DNA of 64,000 bases, from positions 1 to 64,000 of the forward strand of contig JAUCBJ010008776.1 in assembly GCA_032718475.1 (NCBI GenBank). Direction: 5' to 3'. The stretch is from Nemertoderma westbladi. Its lineage: Eukaryota > Xenacoelomorpha > Nemertodermatida > Nemertodermatidae. Made by a program: the position numbers and the translations under genes. The notes beneath the pieces are model-generated. The model saw only the letters and a list, made by a program, of their open reading frames with translations, did no database searches and was not told the DNA's origin. Below, piece by piece: positions 33,780 through 44,235 of this stretch (positions within the stretch are counted from its first letter, which is position 1; every line of letters begins with the position of its first letter).

Positions 33780-34899
33780 GTACCATGTTTACCGGGTAAT
33801 AATGATATACAGGAGGATTGTGAGTTGGGGGGTAACAGTAAGCCACCCTGGCCTATTGGGTCTTCTTTTAATTTAAGGTCAAGTAGCAAAGTTTTGGATA
33901 ATTTCTTAAAAGCGGTAGAATTTGATTTTTTTGATCCAACTAAAATAAGAAAGCCGTATGATAATTTAACGAAAGAGGAAAGAAGTGCAATTAAGGAAAT
34001 AAAAGGGAGCAAACAATACTTAGTACGAATTCAGGATAAGGGATCTAAAAGGTTTGTTGTTACAGAATCTGAGAAGTATAAACATTCTATTAAGGAGTAT
34101 TTGGGTAATACTGATAATTTCACGCAGCATGGTTTAGAGGACCCAACTTTTGAATATTTGAGTAAAATAAAAGAGTCTGTAAACCGTTGGAAACATATTA
34201 AAATTATACGGGAAAAGGAAAAGTGGTTGTTAGATGGCAATGGCAAACCTGATACAGCATTCGCAATGGTAAAGACACATAAGAATAATTGGCCATTGAG
34301 ACAAATTTTGTCAAGTTGTAGAACGGTTTCCCAGAAGCTGAGTCAATTTATTGCTTATTTTCTGCGACCTTTTGCAAGGAGGCATGAAGCATATATTAAG
34401 AATACACTTCATGTAATTAATTGGGTTAGGGAGTTGAATAGGAAATATGCCCCAATCACGCCTGAGACGGGCTTTGCAACGTTGGATATAGCTAATTTCT
34501 TCCCATCTGTCGATAATGTTTCGGGTTTAGAAAGTGTGGCAGAGGTTCTGGAATTGTTGGAACTTTTGCAACGGGAATGTATTTTAGATGGTCTAGAGTT
34601 ATGCCTTAACATAAATAACTGCCAGTTCCTAGGCAGTCATTACACTCAGTGTTCTGGATCAGCAATTGGTCCATCATATTCGTGTGATTATACAGATATT
34701 TATGGTGCGAGAAAAATAGATGAGCAAGTTTACAAGGCCCCTGTAAAACCTTTAAAAAAATAACTTTTTATTTAAACATGAAAAATGCAGATGTGAATGA
34801 ATTCGTGTCACACTTAAATGGATGTGTAAATCCGGGAAAAATAAAGTTTAATATAGAGCAGTCAGGAAGGGAAATAAATTTCCTAGATCTTAGGATCTT
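33780..34899 (+). pseudogene. Penelope-like reverse transcriptase, copy 1
   Basis: Open from 33825 (GTG) to 34763. It shows the Penelope-type segments KTHKNNWPLRQILSS, a LDIANFFPSVDN motif A and SGSAIGPSYSCDYTD motif B. After ...VYKAP the frame breaks. Homology to copy 2 at 40350-41864 resumes from about 34778 (MKNADVNEFVSHLNG, then NPGKIKFNIEQ) to FLDLRIL at about 34899, so the intervening motif C (YRDD in copy 2) has been deleted. An AT-rich tandem repeat follows. The copy is catalytically dead. Confidence 0.8.
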
Positions 34900-35035
34900 A
34901 GAATTTATTTATTATATTTATTTAATAGGCCTATATTTATTTATTATATTTATTTAATAGGCCTATATTTATTTATTATATTTATTTAATATATTTATTT
35001 ATCATATTTATTTAATATATTTATATTTATTGTAC
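34896..35035. repeat. AT-rich tandem repeat
   Basis: Repeats of ATTTATTTATTATATTTATT, partly joined by TAATAGGCCTAT, fill the space between the Penelope fragment and the cold-shock ORF. Confidence 0.8.
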
Positions 35036-35039
35036 TGAA

Positions 35040-36038
35040 ATGGAAACCGGTGGCTTGAAGTGGTATAATCACTCCAAATGTTATGGGTTTATTACGCCAG
35101 ACCAAGGCGGTGGAGATCTATTTGTACACAATTCGGACATTCATGCACTGAGATTTCGATTGTTGGGGAGAGGAGAGAGAGTAGAGTTTGTCCGATCAGT
35201 GGACAGTCGGGGAAAGAGTAAAGCGATAAAACTGACTGCCCCAGGTGGGAAATACGTTTGTAGTGCGGATGGTGATGTGGAGCATCAAGGAGGTGGCCCA
35301 TCATTTGGTACGATTAATGTTTCGGGCTGTGATAGTGTGAACATATACCACACAAATGTTGGAACCGTTACTTGGGGTGGGCTACAACCAGAGACACACA
35401 CCCCAAAGCGCAACAAGTACGATATGAGAAAGTATGGCATGAGAAAAGCGCAAAAGGGCCGGCGGGCCAGAGAGTTAATCAAACAGGTGTGGGAAGCTGG
35501 AGGGAGCGCAGGTGGGAGCGCAGGTGGGGGAGCATGCGGGGGGCAGGTGGGAGCGCGGTCGGGAGCGCAGGTGGGGGAGCATGCGGGGGGGGGGGGGGCA
35601 GGTGGGAGTGCGGTCTGGAGCGCAGGTGGGGGGAGCATGCGGGAGGGCAGGTGGGAGTGCGGTCTGGAGTGCAGGTTGGGGAGCATGCGGGGGGGCAGGT
35701 GGGAGCGCGGTCTGGAGTGCAGGTTGGGGAGCATGCAGGGGGGGGGGGCATGTGGGAGTGCGGTCGGGAGCGCAAGTGGGGGAGCATGCGGGGGGGCAGG
35801 TGGGAGCGCGGTCAGGAGCGCAGGTGGGGGAGCATGCTGGGGGGCAGGTGTAGGCGTGGTCTGGAGCGCAGGTGGCGGAGCATGCAGGGGGGCAGGTGGG
35901 AGCGCGGTCGGGAGCGCGGTCGGAAGCACAGGTAGGGGAAATGGAGGGGAAGAGAAAATGGAGTGGGAGCAACAAATGGAGCGTGTGGAAATGATGCGGG
36001 AACTGGAGAAGCAAAGAATACTATTTCTTATCCAATAA
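35040..36038 (+). CDS. Cold-shock-domain protein with minisatellite-encoded Gly/Ala-rich region
   Basis: ATG 35040 opens a 332-codon intronless frame. Residues 1-68 match a cold shock domain: GLKWYNHSKCYGFITPD covers the RNP1 region, DLFVHNSDI covers RNP2, and GERVEFV follows. Such domains bind single-stranded RNA or DNA. A Gly/Ser stretch and a basic segment (KRNKYDMRKYGMRKAQKGRR) come next. About 150 residues are then encoded by a G-rich minisatellite (35491-35930) of Gly/Ala/Cys/Arg composition whose reading phase shifts between units. The C-terminus is a charged predicted helix (EWEQQMERVEMMRELEKQR). The domain is well preserved, so it could be a functional gene or retrogene, or a transposon accessory gene. 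No intron, promoter or poly(A) tract was identified. Confidence 0.6.
   Translation: METGGLKWYNHSKCYGFITPDQGGGDLFVHNSDIHALRFRLLGRGERVEFVRSVDSRGKSKAIKLTAPGGKYVCSADGDVEHQGGGPSFGTINVSGCDSVNIYHTNVGTVTWGGLQPETHTPKRNKYDMRKYGMRKAQKGRRARELIKQVWEAGGSAGGSAGGGACGGQVGARSGAQVGEHAGGGGAGGSAVWSAGGGSMREGRWECGLECRLGSMRGGRWERGLECRLGSMQGGGACGSAVGSASGGACGGAGGSAVRSAGGGACWGAGVGVVWSAGGGACRGAGGSAVGSAVGSTGRGNGGEEKMEWEQQMERVEMMRELEKQRILFLIQ
35491..35930. repeat. G-rich ~50-60 bp minisatellite inside an ORF
   Basis: Units such as GGGGGAGCATGCGGGGGGCA followed by GGTGGGAGCGCGGTCTGGAG repeat about eight times with G-run length variation. All three plus frames and two minus frames are open across much of it, as expected from base composition. 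The runs of four or more G could form quadruplexes. Confidence 0.85.
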
Positions 36039-36440
36039 CAATTATATAACTTACTTATCTAAATTTTTAAATACACCAAATACATATAATAACTATAAAC
36101 TATAAAAAATGTTAAATATACCAATTATTTACAGTTGATTTACATGTGACGCTTCATCACTTTCTTGAAGCTCGGAGCATCAAAGAGCTCGATATGGACA
36201 GGTGATCAAAGATAAGTTCAAAGTCTACATCTACTCTCCCTGAATGGCTTTGTTGTAACGGATACCTAAAAAAATAATTAATTATAATTAGTTACATAGT
36301 TATAATTATCATCAGGGGGTGGATTATGATACACCCCCCCCCCCCCCCCCCTACGTAAATGGCTTACATTTTGCGTTGTTTATGTGTATGCAAAACGGCT
36401 GCCTCCTCCACCCCTCATAGCCTTCCTATCCTCAACATTA
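36039..36440. other. Non-coding spacer with poly(C) run
   Basis: It includes the presumed 3' flank of the cold-shock ORF. On the minus strand, 36135-36270 looks exon-like: TTTTTTAG precedes an open stretch of about 36 codons ending in TGA. The motif content is not recognised. A run of about 16 C lies at 36337-36352. Confidence 0.3.
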
Positions 36441-36481
36441 ACTTTGGCAATGGAACATTAAACCACGCTACCATTATGCGT
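36441..36481. repeat. Left remnant of the 50-bp minisatellite
   Basis: The sequence ...GGAACATTAAACCACGCTACCATTATGCG is one degenerate unit of the minisatellite that continues at 38245, on the far side of the RTE-like insertion. Confidence 0.75.
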
Positions 36482-38244
36482 GCTGGTCGAAAACCAACCA
36501 ACCAACCACCAAGGTTAAGGCTGAATCACCAGCTGATCGCCTCAATGGTTGGAAGGCCCACTTTGAGAAGCTCCTCAATAATGACAGGGCATTGCCTGAT
36601 AACTTTATAGAAGTAAAAGTGTCTGAGTCTGTATTCCCAGATATTCCCATTGGTGATATCTCCTTTGCAGAAGTGAAGGCTGCTGCAAAGAGCATTAAGA
36701 CCAATCGTGCCAGTGGAGTAGATGGTGTTCCCCATGATGTCTTTAAAATACCTGAGTGTTTAAAGCTCATCTATCCCATCATAGTAGACATGTACCGAAC
36801 AACAAGAGTCCCACAAGACATGAAAACAGATAAGTTGGTGCCAGTTCCCAAGAAGGGCAACCTAACACTCTATGGTTCTTTTCGGGGAATCTCATTGATC
36901 TCGATTGCTGCAAAGCTATACAATAGAATTCTATTAAATCGCATCAGGGATCCCATTGAGAGACTGCTCTGTGTAAATCAGAATGGGTTCCGTAAAGGTC
37001 GTGGGACCATGGAACCCATTTTGGCACTTAGAAGGATAATTGAAGAGTTATCAAAAAAGAAAGACAGGCATCTGGCTGTTATCTTTGTTGACTTCTTCAA
37101 GGCCTTTGATTCAGTCTCTCGCTCACGTATGTTCAGCATACTTTCATTATATGGGATTCCTGATGAAATTATTGCAGCAATCAGATCAGTATACGATGGT
37201 TCGACAACATTTGTGTCTACTGTTGACGGTTACACAGAACCATTTGAAGTGTTATGGGGCGTCCTCCAGGGAGACACACTTGCACCATTCTTGTTCATAA
37301 TTGTTGTTGACTATGTTCTACGCATGTCCTTAGATCATCATAATGATGATGGGATGATGATAACTCCACCTACTGGCTCCAGGAGTCGAGGAAATCCTGC
37401 CAAGTACCTAACTGATTTAGACTTTGCTGATGACTTAGGAGTACTCTCAGAATCACTAGAGGGAGCCCAACGGCTCCTCAGCTCATTAGAACATGCTGCT
37501 TCTAGTGTTGGTATTTTTATTAACTCCAGAAAGACCAAAATTTTGACAGTTTACTTTGAAAGTCCTCAGCAAGTCTCTGATTGGATGAGCATAAGCTCAA
37601 AAGCTGGTATGCTTGAGCATGTGGATGACTTCTGTTACCTGGGATCATGGATCCGGAAGTCAGGTGAGGACCTACGAATACGTAAGGGAAAGGCATGGGC
37701 AGCCTAGAATAGGCTTTCCAGGATTTGGAAGTCACCGAGAATTAATCGAAAACTTTAGTTCCGATTATTTAGAGCAGCAGTAGTTCCAGTACTCCTCTAT
37801 GGGAGTCCATGCTGGGCTCTAACTGCTGAGGACACCAAATCTCTGGATGGCACATTCACAAGAATGCTACGCCGGGTTCATTGTGTCAAGTACAATGCAC
37901 ACATCTCCAACCAGACACTATATAACATTGGAGGTGTCTCATTGGTTCCCCCAAGCTTGACACTAGAACAAAATCGCCTCCGCTTTGCAGGACATTGCTT
38001 CCGCCGTGAGGACCAGCCAGTGCATAATCTTGTACTTTGGCAGCCTAATGGAGTGAATAAGCATGGTGGACAGCCCATGACTTTCTTGAGATGCATCTTA
38101 AAGGACACTGGCCTTGAAGATGCGGATGATCTAGCAAATGTCATGGGTGATAGGGAGTTGTGGCGGTGCAATTTTGTCGATAAGCCGGCACAGCATTCTT
38201 AAAAATGCAGCTGCAATGCAGCATGCCGATCCTAGTAGTAGTAG
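36482..38244 (+). mobile_element. RTE-like LINE copy C, 5'-truncated, with target-site duplication
   Basis: The copy starts within the coding region (equivalent to about 13490 of the full copy) and ends in (TAG)n at 38233-38244. TACCATTATGCGT precedes it at 36469-36481 and follows it at 38245-38257, a 13-base duplication. The flanking minisatellite itself contains that word, so the duplication could partly reflect repeat units. Confidence 0.85.
36500..38202 (+). pseudogene. RTE-like reverse transcriptase, copy C
   Basis: Nearly the same protein as residues 540-1105 of the full copy, including the VDFFKAFDSVS, GVLQGDTLAPFLF and DFADDLGVL motifs. The frame is open from 36592 to 37707, where TTGAAT has become TAG. 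A second stop lies near 37757 (AAACTTTAG). The C-terminal part is open from 37864 to 38202. The endonuclease is absent, so it cannot be autonomous. Confidence 0.85.
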
Positions 38245-38475
38245 TACCATTATGCGTTACTACTTTGGTTTTGCGGTGGAACATTTAACCACACTACCAT
38301 TATGCGTTACTACTTTGGTTTTGTGGTGGAACATTTAACCATGCAACCATTATGCGTTACTACGTTGGTTTTGCGGTGGAACATTTAACCACGCAACCAT
38401 TATGCGTTACTACTTTGGTTTTGCGGTGGAACATTTAACCACACAACCATTATGAGTTACAACTTTGGTTTTACT
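38245..38475. repeat. 50-bp minisatellite
   Basis: The unit ACCATTATGCGTTACTACTT plus TGGTTTTGCGGTGGAACATT plus TAACCACGCA starts at 38245, 38295, 38345, 38395 and 38445, with a few substitutions between units. Confidence 0.9.
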
Positions 38476-38806
38476 CAATTGATGAATTTTTTAAATTTTT
38501 TAGTTTTACGTAAATTGATATTTTTATATCTATTTTTCTATTTCTAGTCTATAAAAATAACTTCTGCCATTGAAGTGGACATATGTGGTCTACTAAATAT
38601 GAGACCTCGATTCTCAACCATGGCTCTAGTTGGAGGTTTTGCACGGCCATTAGATGCACGTTTAATGTCATGTAACTTAGCTCCTTTATAGTAAAAATTT
38701 GCATAACTTTTACCACAATTTCGCAAGTAAAAGATTTGCGTTGCTTTCGTGAAGTATCTGTTATAGTAGCAGTAGCTAGTACTATTAAGGATGGTTCGGT
38801 TTGTGG

Positions 38807-40340
38807 TTATGGTAGACGGAAGATGTCAGTGCCACAATCATCTTCAACATCTACAATCATCCTATTATTATATTCCACCTCATTTGATGGTGTTAGATCC
38901 AATGACTCATCGGCTAAAGCCAGAAGGTCACTGAGTCCTTTACTGAGTCGCGGGTGTTCTGGTGTTGGTGGTAATAATCCGGCACCAACAAATGAAGCCT
39001 CAATCACTGATGGTGTCAGTGACTGGGCGGCTTCCGCTACAATCGCACATATCTCTGACAAATCGAAGTTTGGCAGAGAACAATTACCTTCACTTAAACG
39101 TTTAACAGTGCGTTTAATGAGAACACTGTCCAGACTACGACGAAATGTAGCATTAATTGACAAGTTGTTGGCCTGCACTCCCATAGAGCACTCTGGGGGT
39201 GTTACTGATGGAAGTCTCCCAGACATAACAATGCGGCGTTCTACGCAGACATCCTGATGACCTGGAGCCAGGTCGTAGTTAGTAATCCATGAACCTGGGG
39301 GCACTTGGAATAGGAACTCCGAAACGAAGAACTCAGTAACGTCCGCACTACACCATGCCTTCCGAGTGGGTGGTACATGCAGAACGGGTACATTCCCCAC
39401 TAAAGCAAACTGAAACACATCGCCGTTTAGTTCAACATTTCTGGCAATGACGTCCGCTGGTATAGCCCGTTTGGTGACAAGTAGGAGCATCACTTCACCA
39501 CTGGTGTTAGTATATATATGAGGAGGGTGTGAGTTTCCTTGGGAATGGCATACTTGGCTAAGTACACCGAATGTGCTCCCGTGAAATGGAGGGTTGTCGC
39601 CTTCTTCCCGCCAAGGTCACAGACATACAAACGTATCTGATCCCAACACTCAACATTAGAACGGGAAATATGGCAGTCCTCCATAAGACGCTTGTGATTG
39701 CGTATGGACTCGGCGCACCTCCTACCGAGCTCCTTGGGCGATGTGTGGCTCTGCTGGTTGGCCACTCGCTCTTTAATACCGTATTTCGTGCAGAATCTAA
39801 GAGCGCGTTTACGTAACTATCGAGTATTTGTGATTGAAACCTTTACTTTCTCGCCTGTCTCAGTCTCATAAGTAGTGATACCCATGAGAATGAAGTCCAT
39901 AATTTGGGATATATGTGCAGGCGCATGGATATCTCGCAGGTTTTTAAACTGTGTTAATACACCTTCCTGTACAACAGTCCACCAAGGTTCCTCATTGCGA
40001 CCACCACCCAACAGTCGGTGCAAAAACTGGTTGCGTGGACGAATATGTTTCATCTTATGGATAGTGGTTGTAGAAGTTCCGGGGTGGTCGGAAGGAAGAG
40101 CCATCCATGGCTTATAAACAAACAAGTGGCTAGATGAAGGAATACGCTGGGCCATTCAAGGCGAAATGTGGGTTTCGTGGCGAATCCGGTCCAAAACAGT
40201 TTTCCTCATACGCCCAGGCCCGTGGACCATCGGGACACCACACTCCTTGAATATATTCAACGCCTTCCGCTTCATCTTTAGCGGCACAGATCGGCGTTTC
40301 AGTGGAACCCGAAGAGGTGATGCTGGTGGTGGGTGTGAAC
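38807..40340 (-). pseudogene. Divergent pogo-like (DDE_1 superfamily) transposase
   Basis: The minus-strand pieces follow DDE_1 order. A basic N-terminal part (40340-40156) ends in a stop. A middle part (40155-39490) has one in-frame TAG near 39817 and LYVCDLGGKKATTLHFTG around the expected first Asp. After a frameshift near 39500 come KAWCSADVTEFF and WITNYDLAPGHQD, the likely second Asp. TPPECSMGVQANNLSINATFR follows, where pogo proteins normally have PPH/C..T..LQP.D; an Asn lies near the third catalytic position. The C-terminal segment SVIEASFVGAGLLPPTPE resembles the end of the domain. Several stops show it is dead. The family call is by pattern of motifs and less certain than for the copy at 5.2-6.3 kb. 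Confidence 0.55.
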
Positions 40341-40349
40341 CGCTACATC

Positions 40350-41864
40350 CTTGAGAATTTAGGCAAGTTATTGGAATATTTTTTGAAACCCCTAGGAACG
40401 CAACACAACTCGTATATTAAGAATACTTTGCACTTACTAGACAAAATTGAATTGTTCAACAACAAGTAAGCACCACTTCCAGACAGTGCAGAGTTTGCTT
40501 GTTTAGATATAACGAACTTTTTCCCAAGTGTTGATAATGCCGATGGCCTCGACAGTATCAGAGAATTACTTGAAATGCATCAAGACCTTTTATTACCAGA
40601 ATCGCCACCCCCTGAATGTATTTTAAAAGGTTTAGAACTTTGCTTAGTAACAAACAATTGCAGCTTCAATAGTCAACATTATACACAGGCTAGCGGGTCA
40701 GCTATGGGTCCCTCATATTCATGCACTTATACAGACGGTTATGGTCCTCGCAAGATTGACACAGTGGTGTATAAAAGCACAAATGCTCCAGAGGAATATG
40801 GTCGCTACCGAGACGACATTTTGGCATTATACTTAACGGATATAGACGATAAATTAGAAAATTTCACATCTGATTTAAATAATGAAGTTAAACCAGGCAA
40901 AATAACATTTTGCATCGAGCAGAAAGGAAAGTCAGTAAATTACCTAGATCTCAAAATATATATTGATGAAGAAGGCTTAATACAGACAGATACGTATTTT
41001 AAACCTCTAGACGTACATCATACTTGCACAACACCTCCTCTCACCCTGAAGAACAGAAAAAATGTATTCCTTATGGTGTGGCCCTACACATCCGACGCAA
41101 TTGTAGTCAAAATGATGCCTTGTTTGGTCACCTTGTAAACTTCGGCGCAGCTTTTGTTGCACGAGGTTGGGATGTTGGTGAAGTAACAAAACAATTTGCA
41201 TCAACAGCTGTTCTAGAACACAAGAAAAGCAGGGAAAAAGAAACAAAAAAGAGACCAGAGAAAGAAACAATATACTACGTTGTTAAGAACGAGCCAAAAA
41301 TTACAACATTACAGAACCATCTAGCACCATCGAGGTACAAAATTCCAGAACTGGATGAGGGGTACAAGAACCAATCAAGAAAGGGAGAAGCAACGTATTG
41401 CACTAGGACAAAGTGTGTACCATGCCAGTCAATAATGCCTTTAAAAGTGTTCGCATCAACAACCAGGAATAAAAAGTTTAAACAAGATAAATGAAAATTT
41501 AACATGTGACACGAAAAATGTAATTTATTTAGTAAACTGTCTTAAATGCAGAAAACAGGGAGTCGGATCAGCAATGAACTTCAAGGCAAGAATATCTAAT
41601 TACAAATCACAAATAACAAACAAAAAAAAACCATCTTGTAAAATTGACCAGCACTTTATCCAAGCAGACCACAACTTCAACGACTTTAGGATAACACCCA
41701 TAGAGAGAGTTACAAATCTAAATAGCGAAACATTGAAACAAGCACTGAGAATAAAAGAGGGTTACTACCAGACAAACTTGCAGACGCTTGAGCCATACGG
41801 TTTAAACTCAATAAACGAAGCCGTGATTAATTCTAAAGGAATGGAAGCGTTCAAACCAGACTGA
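40350..41864 (+). pseudogene. Penelope-like element copy 2: reverse transcriptase plus GIY-YIG-like nuclease
   Basis: 5'-truncated. RT segments are LDITNFFPSVDN (motif A), SGSAMGPSYSCTYTD (motif B) and GRYRDDILALY (motif C, YRDD). A stop (TAA 40467-40469) and a frameshift near 41030 interrupt it. The C-terminal part reads KNVIYLVNCLKCRKQGVGS (about 41517-41572), aligning with the GIY and YIG halves of the nuclease, then QHFIQADHNFNDFRITPIE and GYYQTNLQTLEPYGLNSIN as in Penelope endonucleases. Glycine replaces the usual Tyr of YIG. The element would combine target nicking and reverse transcription; this copy is inactive. Confidence 0.8.
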
Positions 41865-43599
41865 TTAATATCTCACATTGAATAATAATAAATTCAATTA
41901 TATACATTTATAATAACCTAGGCAACAATATTTATTAGAATATACAGTAATCAAATCATATTTATGGAAATAAATACGAATATAAATAAATTAAATATAA
42001 TTTTCGACTCATGTCGAGTCGAAAATTTGTAAAAGAAATATTTTCTTTTTGTAAGATATTGGTTTTTATTTTGCTTTATAGCATATTATTGTTTTTATAT
42101 TTACAAACCGGATCTTACCCTCACGGTTGTTTTCAATCCGTTGTACTGGTACAATTAATTAACATATATATATATATATGCATTGGCCGATAAGGGCCAG
42201 TGCGAATATATAACTTTTGAGCATACCCAACAAACTTGCTTAGAAGTAAATGAAATACTAATATGATCCACTAGGGGGCTCTAATTAACAAGTTTATGAG
42301 GTATGGCCCTTCCAGAACTTTTTCCCTTCTAAAATATATTTTGAAATAGCAATAAATACCACGATGTTCCACGCAGTGGTGGAAGAAAATAATTGACACA
42401 TTGGCCCTAATTATAGAGTTTTCTTTAAAAAAATATAATATAGGTAGAATATAGACGGCGAAACAAGGAAAAGTGGCGAGAAACAGAAGTGCAAAAATGC
42501 AGAATCTGATAATTACATGTGTTTCTACTCAACGAGTTTTCCAGAAATAAATTTAACAGCAATAATTATTGATTCATGAATAATTATTATAACTTTTGTT
42601 GGGCACAGCTTAGCAAAGTCGTACTACCTAATATACCTAGCTCCCATCTGTCAAACCATATCTGCAGCCACTATATTAAATTCTTTGTTATTATGTGCTT
42701 CGCCGTCTCTTGTACTTCACTAAGCTGTGCCAAACGAAAGGTTTAATAATTTGCACAAATACAACATACACATGAATAATTATGGAAACTTGATTCATTT
42801 AGCGGCCACAGTTTAACAAAACATAGTTGGAAACCTAAAAAACAAGGAAATATACTTTAGGATTACAATGTTGCATGCTATTTAAGGTATGTATGGTATG
42901 GTATATAACTATGCTTGGCATGGTATCGTCCAACCCTTAGTCTTAGGGCATGCTACAGTTTATGTTTGGTTTGCTGATATAAGATGTATGCTATGCATGC
43001 TATGATAACTAACTGTAGATGTTATGTTAGGCATGTATCCAACATTTCACGACTACTAGAAGCGATATTCTAGTGACAGGAATATAATCCATTAGCAGTT
43101 AGTATTGAAAACACTTCAGCCTTACAAATTCAGTATGTGCTACATTATTATAGCCATTATTTATGTGCCACTATAAATTTCATTATTATTCTATATCTAT
43201 AATATTGTTATATTCTATATTTGTCATTGTCTCGACCAGCAGAATTATTATATAGTTATGCATTATGGTATGTTATGTTATGTATGTATGCTATGGTATT
43301 TATTATACTATGCTATGCTATGCTATGATATGACATTTCCTTCATTTGGTGTATCCAATGGGAGATTTGTCTTGAAGGACCCAGACCAATTTAAACCGAC
43401 CCACCCACCCACCGACCAACCGACATCCCTTCCTTCATAAGTGTGTATTCTTTATAGGGCCATTTTTCATATTAGGGTCTGCTATTATCCCCCCCCCCCC
43501 CCCACACCCCTCCATTCCATGTCCCTCATATTAACGTTTATTTAAAGCGTTAAATCCAAATATCAGCAGAAAAAATAATTTCCAAATATAAACTATAAG
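41865..43599. other. AT-rich spacer with hairpin and TATG-type simple repeats
   Basis: No gene recognised. 42604-42732 is bounded by GGCACAGCTTAGCAAAGT and ACTTCACTAAGCTGTGCC, a potential hairpin or small MITE. TATGG/TATGC simple repeats occur near 42888-42910 and 43256-43335, and a poly(C) run at 43491-43503. Confidence 0.5.
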
Positions 43600-44090
43600 T
43601 TCTCTTTCATTTAATACAGAAACGGTAAACTAAATCTAAACCAAATTTCTCTTACATTGTAAATATAAACGGTAATTTAAATTTAAACAAAGTTATCATC
43701 CATTGTAAATATAAATGGTGTTAAATTTAAATCTAAAAATGTTCTCTTTCATTGTAAATATACAAGGTAAGTTAAATCTAAAAAGTTATCTTCCATTGTA
43801 AATATTAATGGTAAGTTAAATCTAAACAAGTTTCTCTTTCATTGTAAATATAAAAAGTAAGTTAAATCTAAATCTAAAAATGTTCTCTTTCATTGTAAAT
43901 ATAAATGGTATGTTATATATAAACCAAGTTTCTCTTTCATTGAAGGCCTAAATATAAAACGTTAAGTTAAATCTAAATCTTAAAAGTGATCTTTCATTGT
44001 GAACATATATGGTAAAGTTAAATCTAGATCTACAATACTACAAAGTTCTCTTGAGTGTAAATATAAATGTTCAAGTTAAAATACAAATCT
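43600..44090. repeat. ~45-55 bp degenerate tandem repeat
   Basis: The unit TTCTCTTTCATTGTAAATAT plus AAATGGTAAGTTAAATCTAA recurs about nine times with substantial divergence and length variation. Confidence 0.85.
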
Positions 44091-44235
44091 GACCAAAGTT
44101 CGTTCACGTGGACGGAGGGAGGGAGGCATTCAAAAAATTGTCCTTGTAGGACGTTGGTGTTATTACCATTACTACTAATTATTTAATCATAACCATTATT
44201 AATAAAGATTTATTCCACCGAAATGGACGAGTTTA

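Noticed and set aside
35285-36014. Long minus-strand Pro/Ala-rich ORFs opposite the cold-shock ORF
   Set aside because: They arise from the GC-rich minisatellite, where most frames are open; no domain or start context supports them.
43600-44090. Second candidate for a CRISPR-like array
   Set aside because: Units are degenerate and contiguous, with no constant repeat separated by unique spacers.
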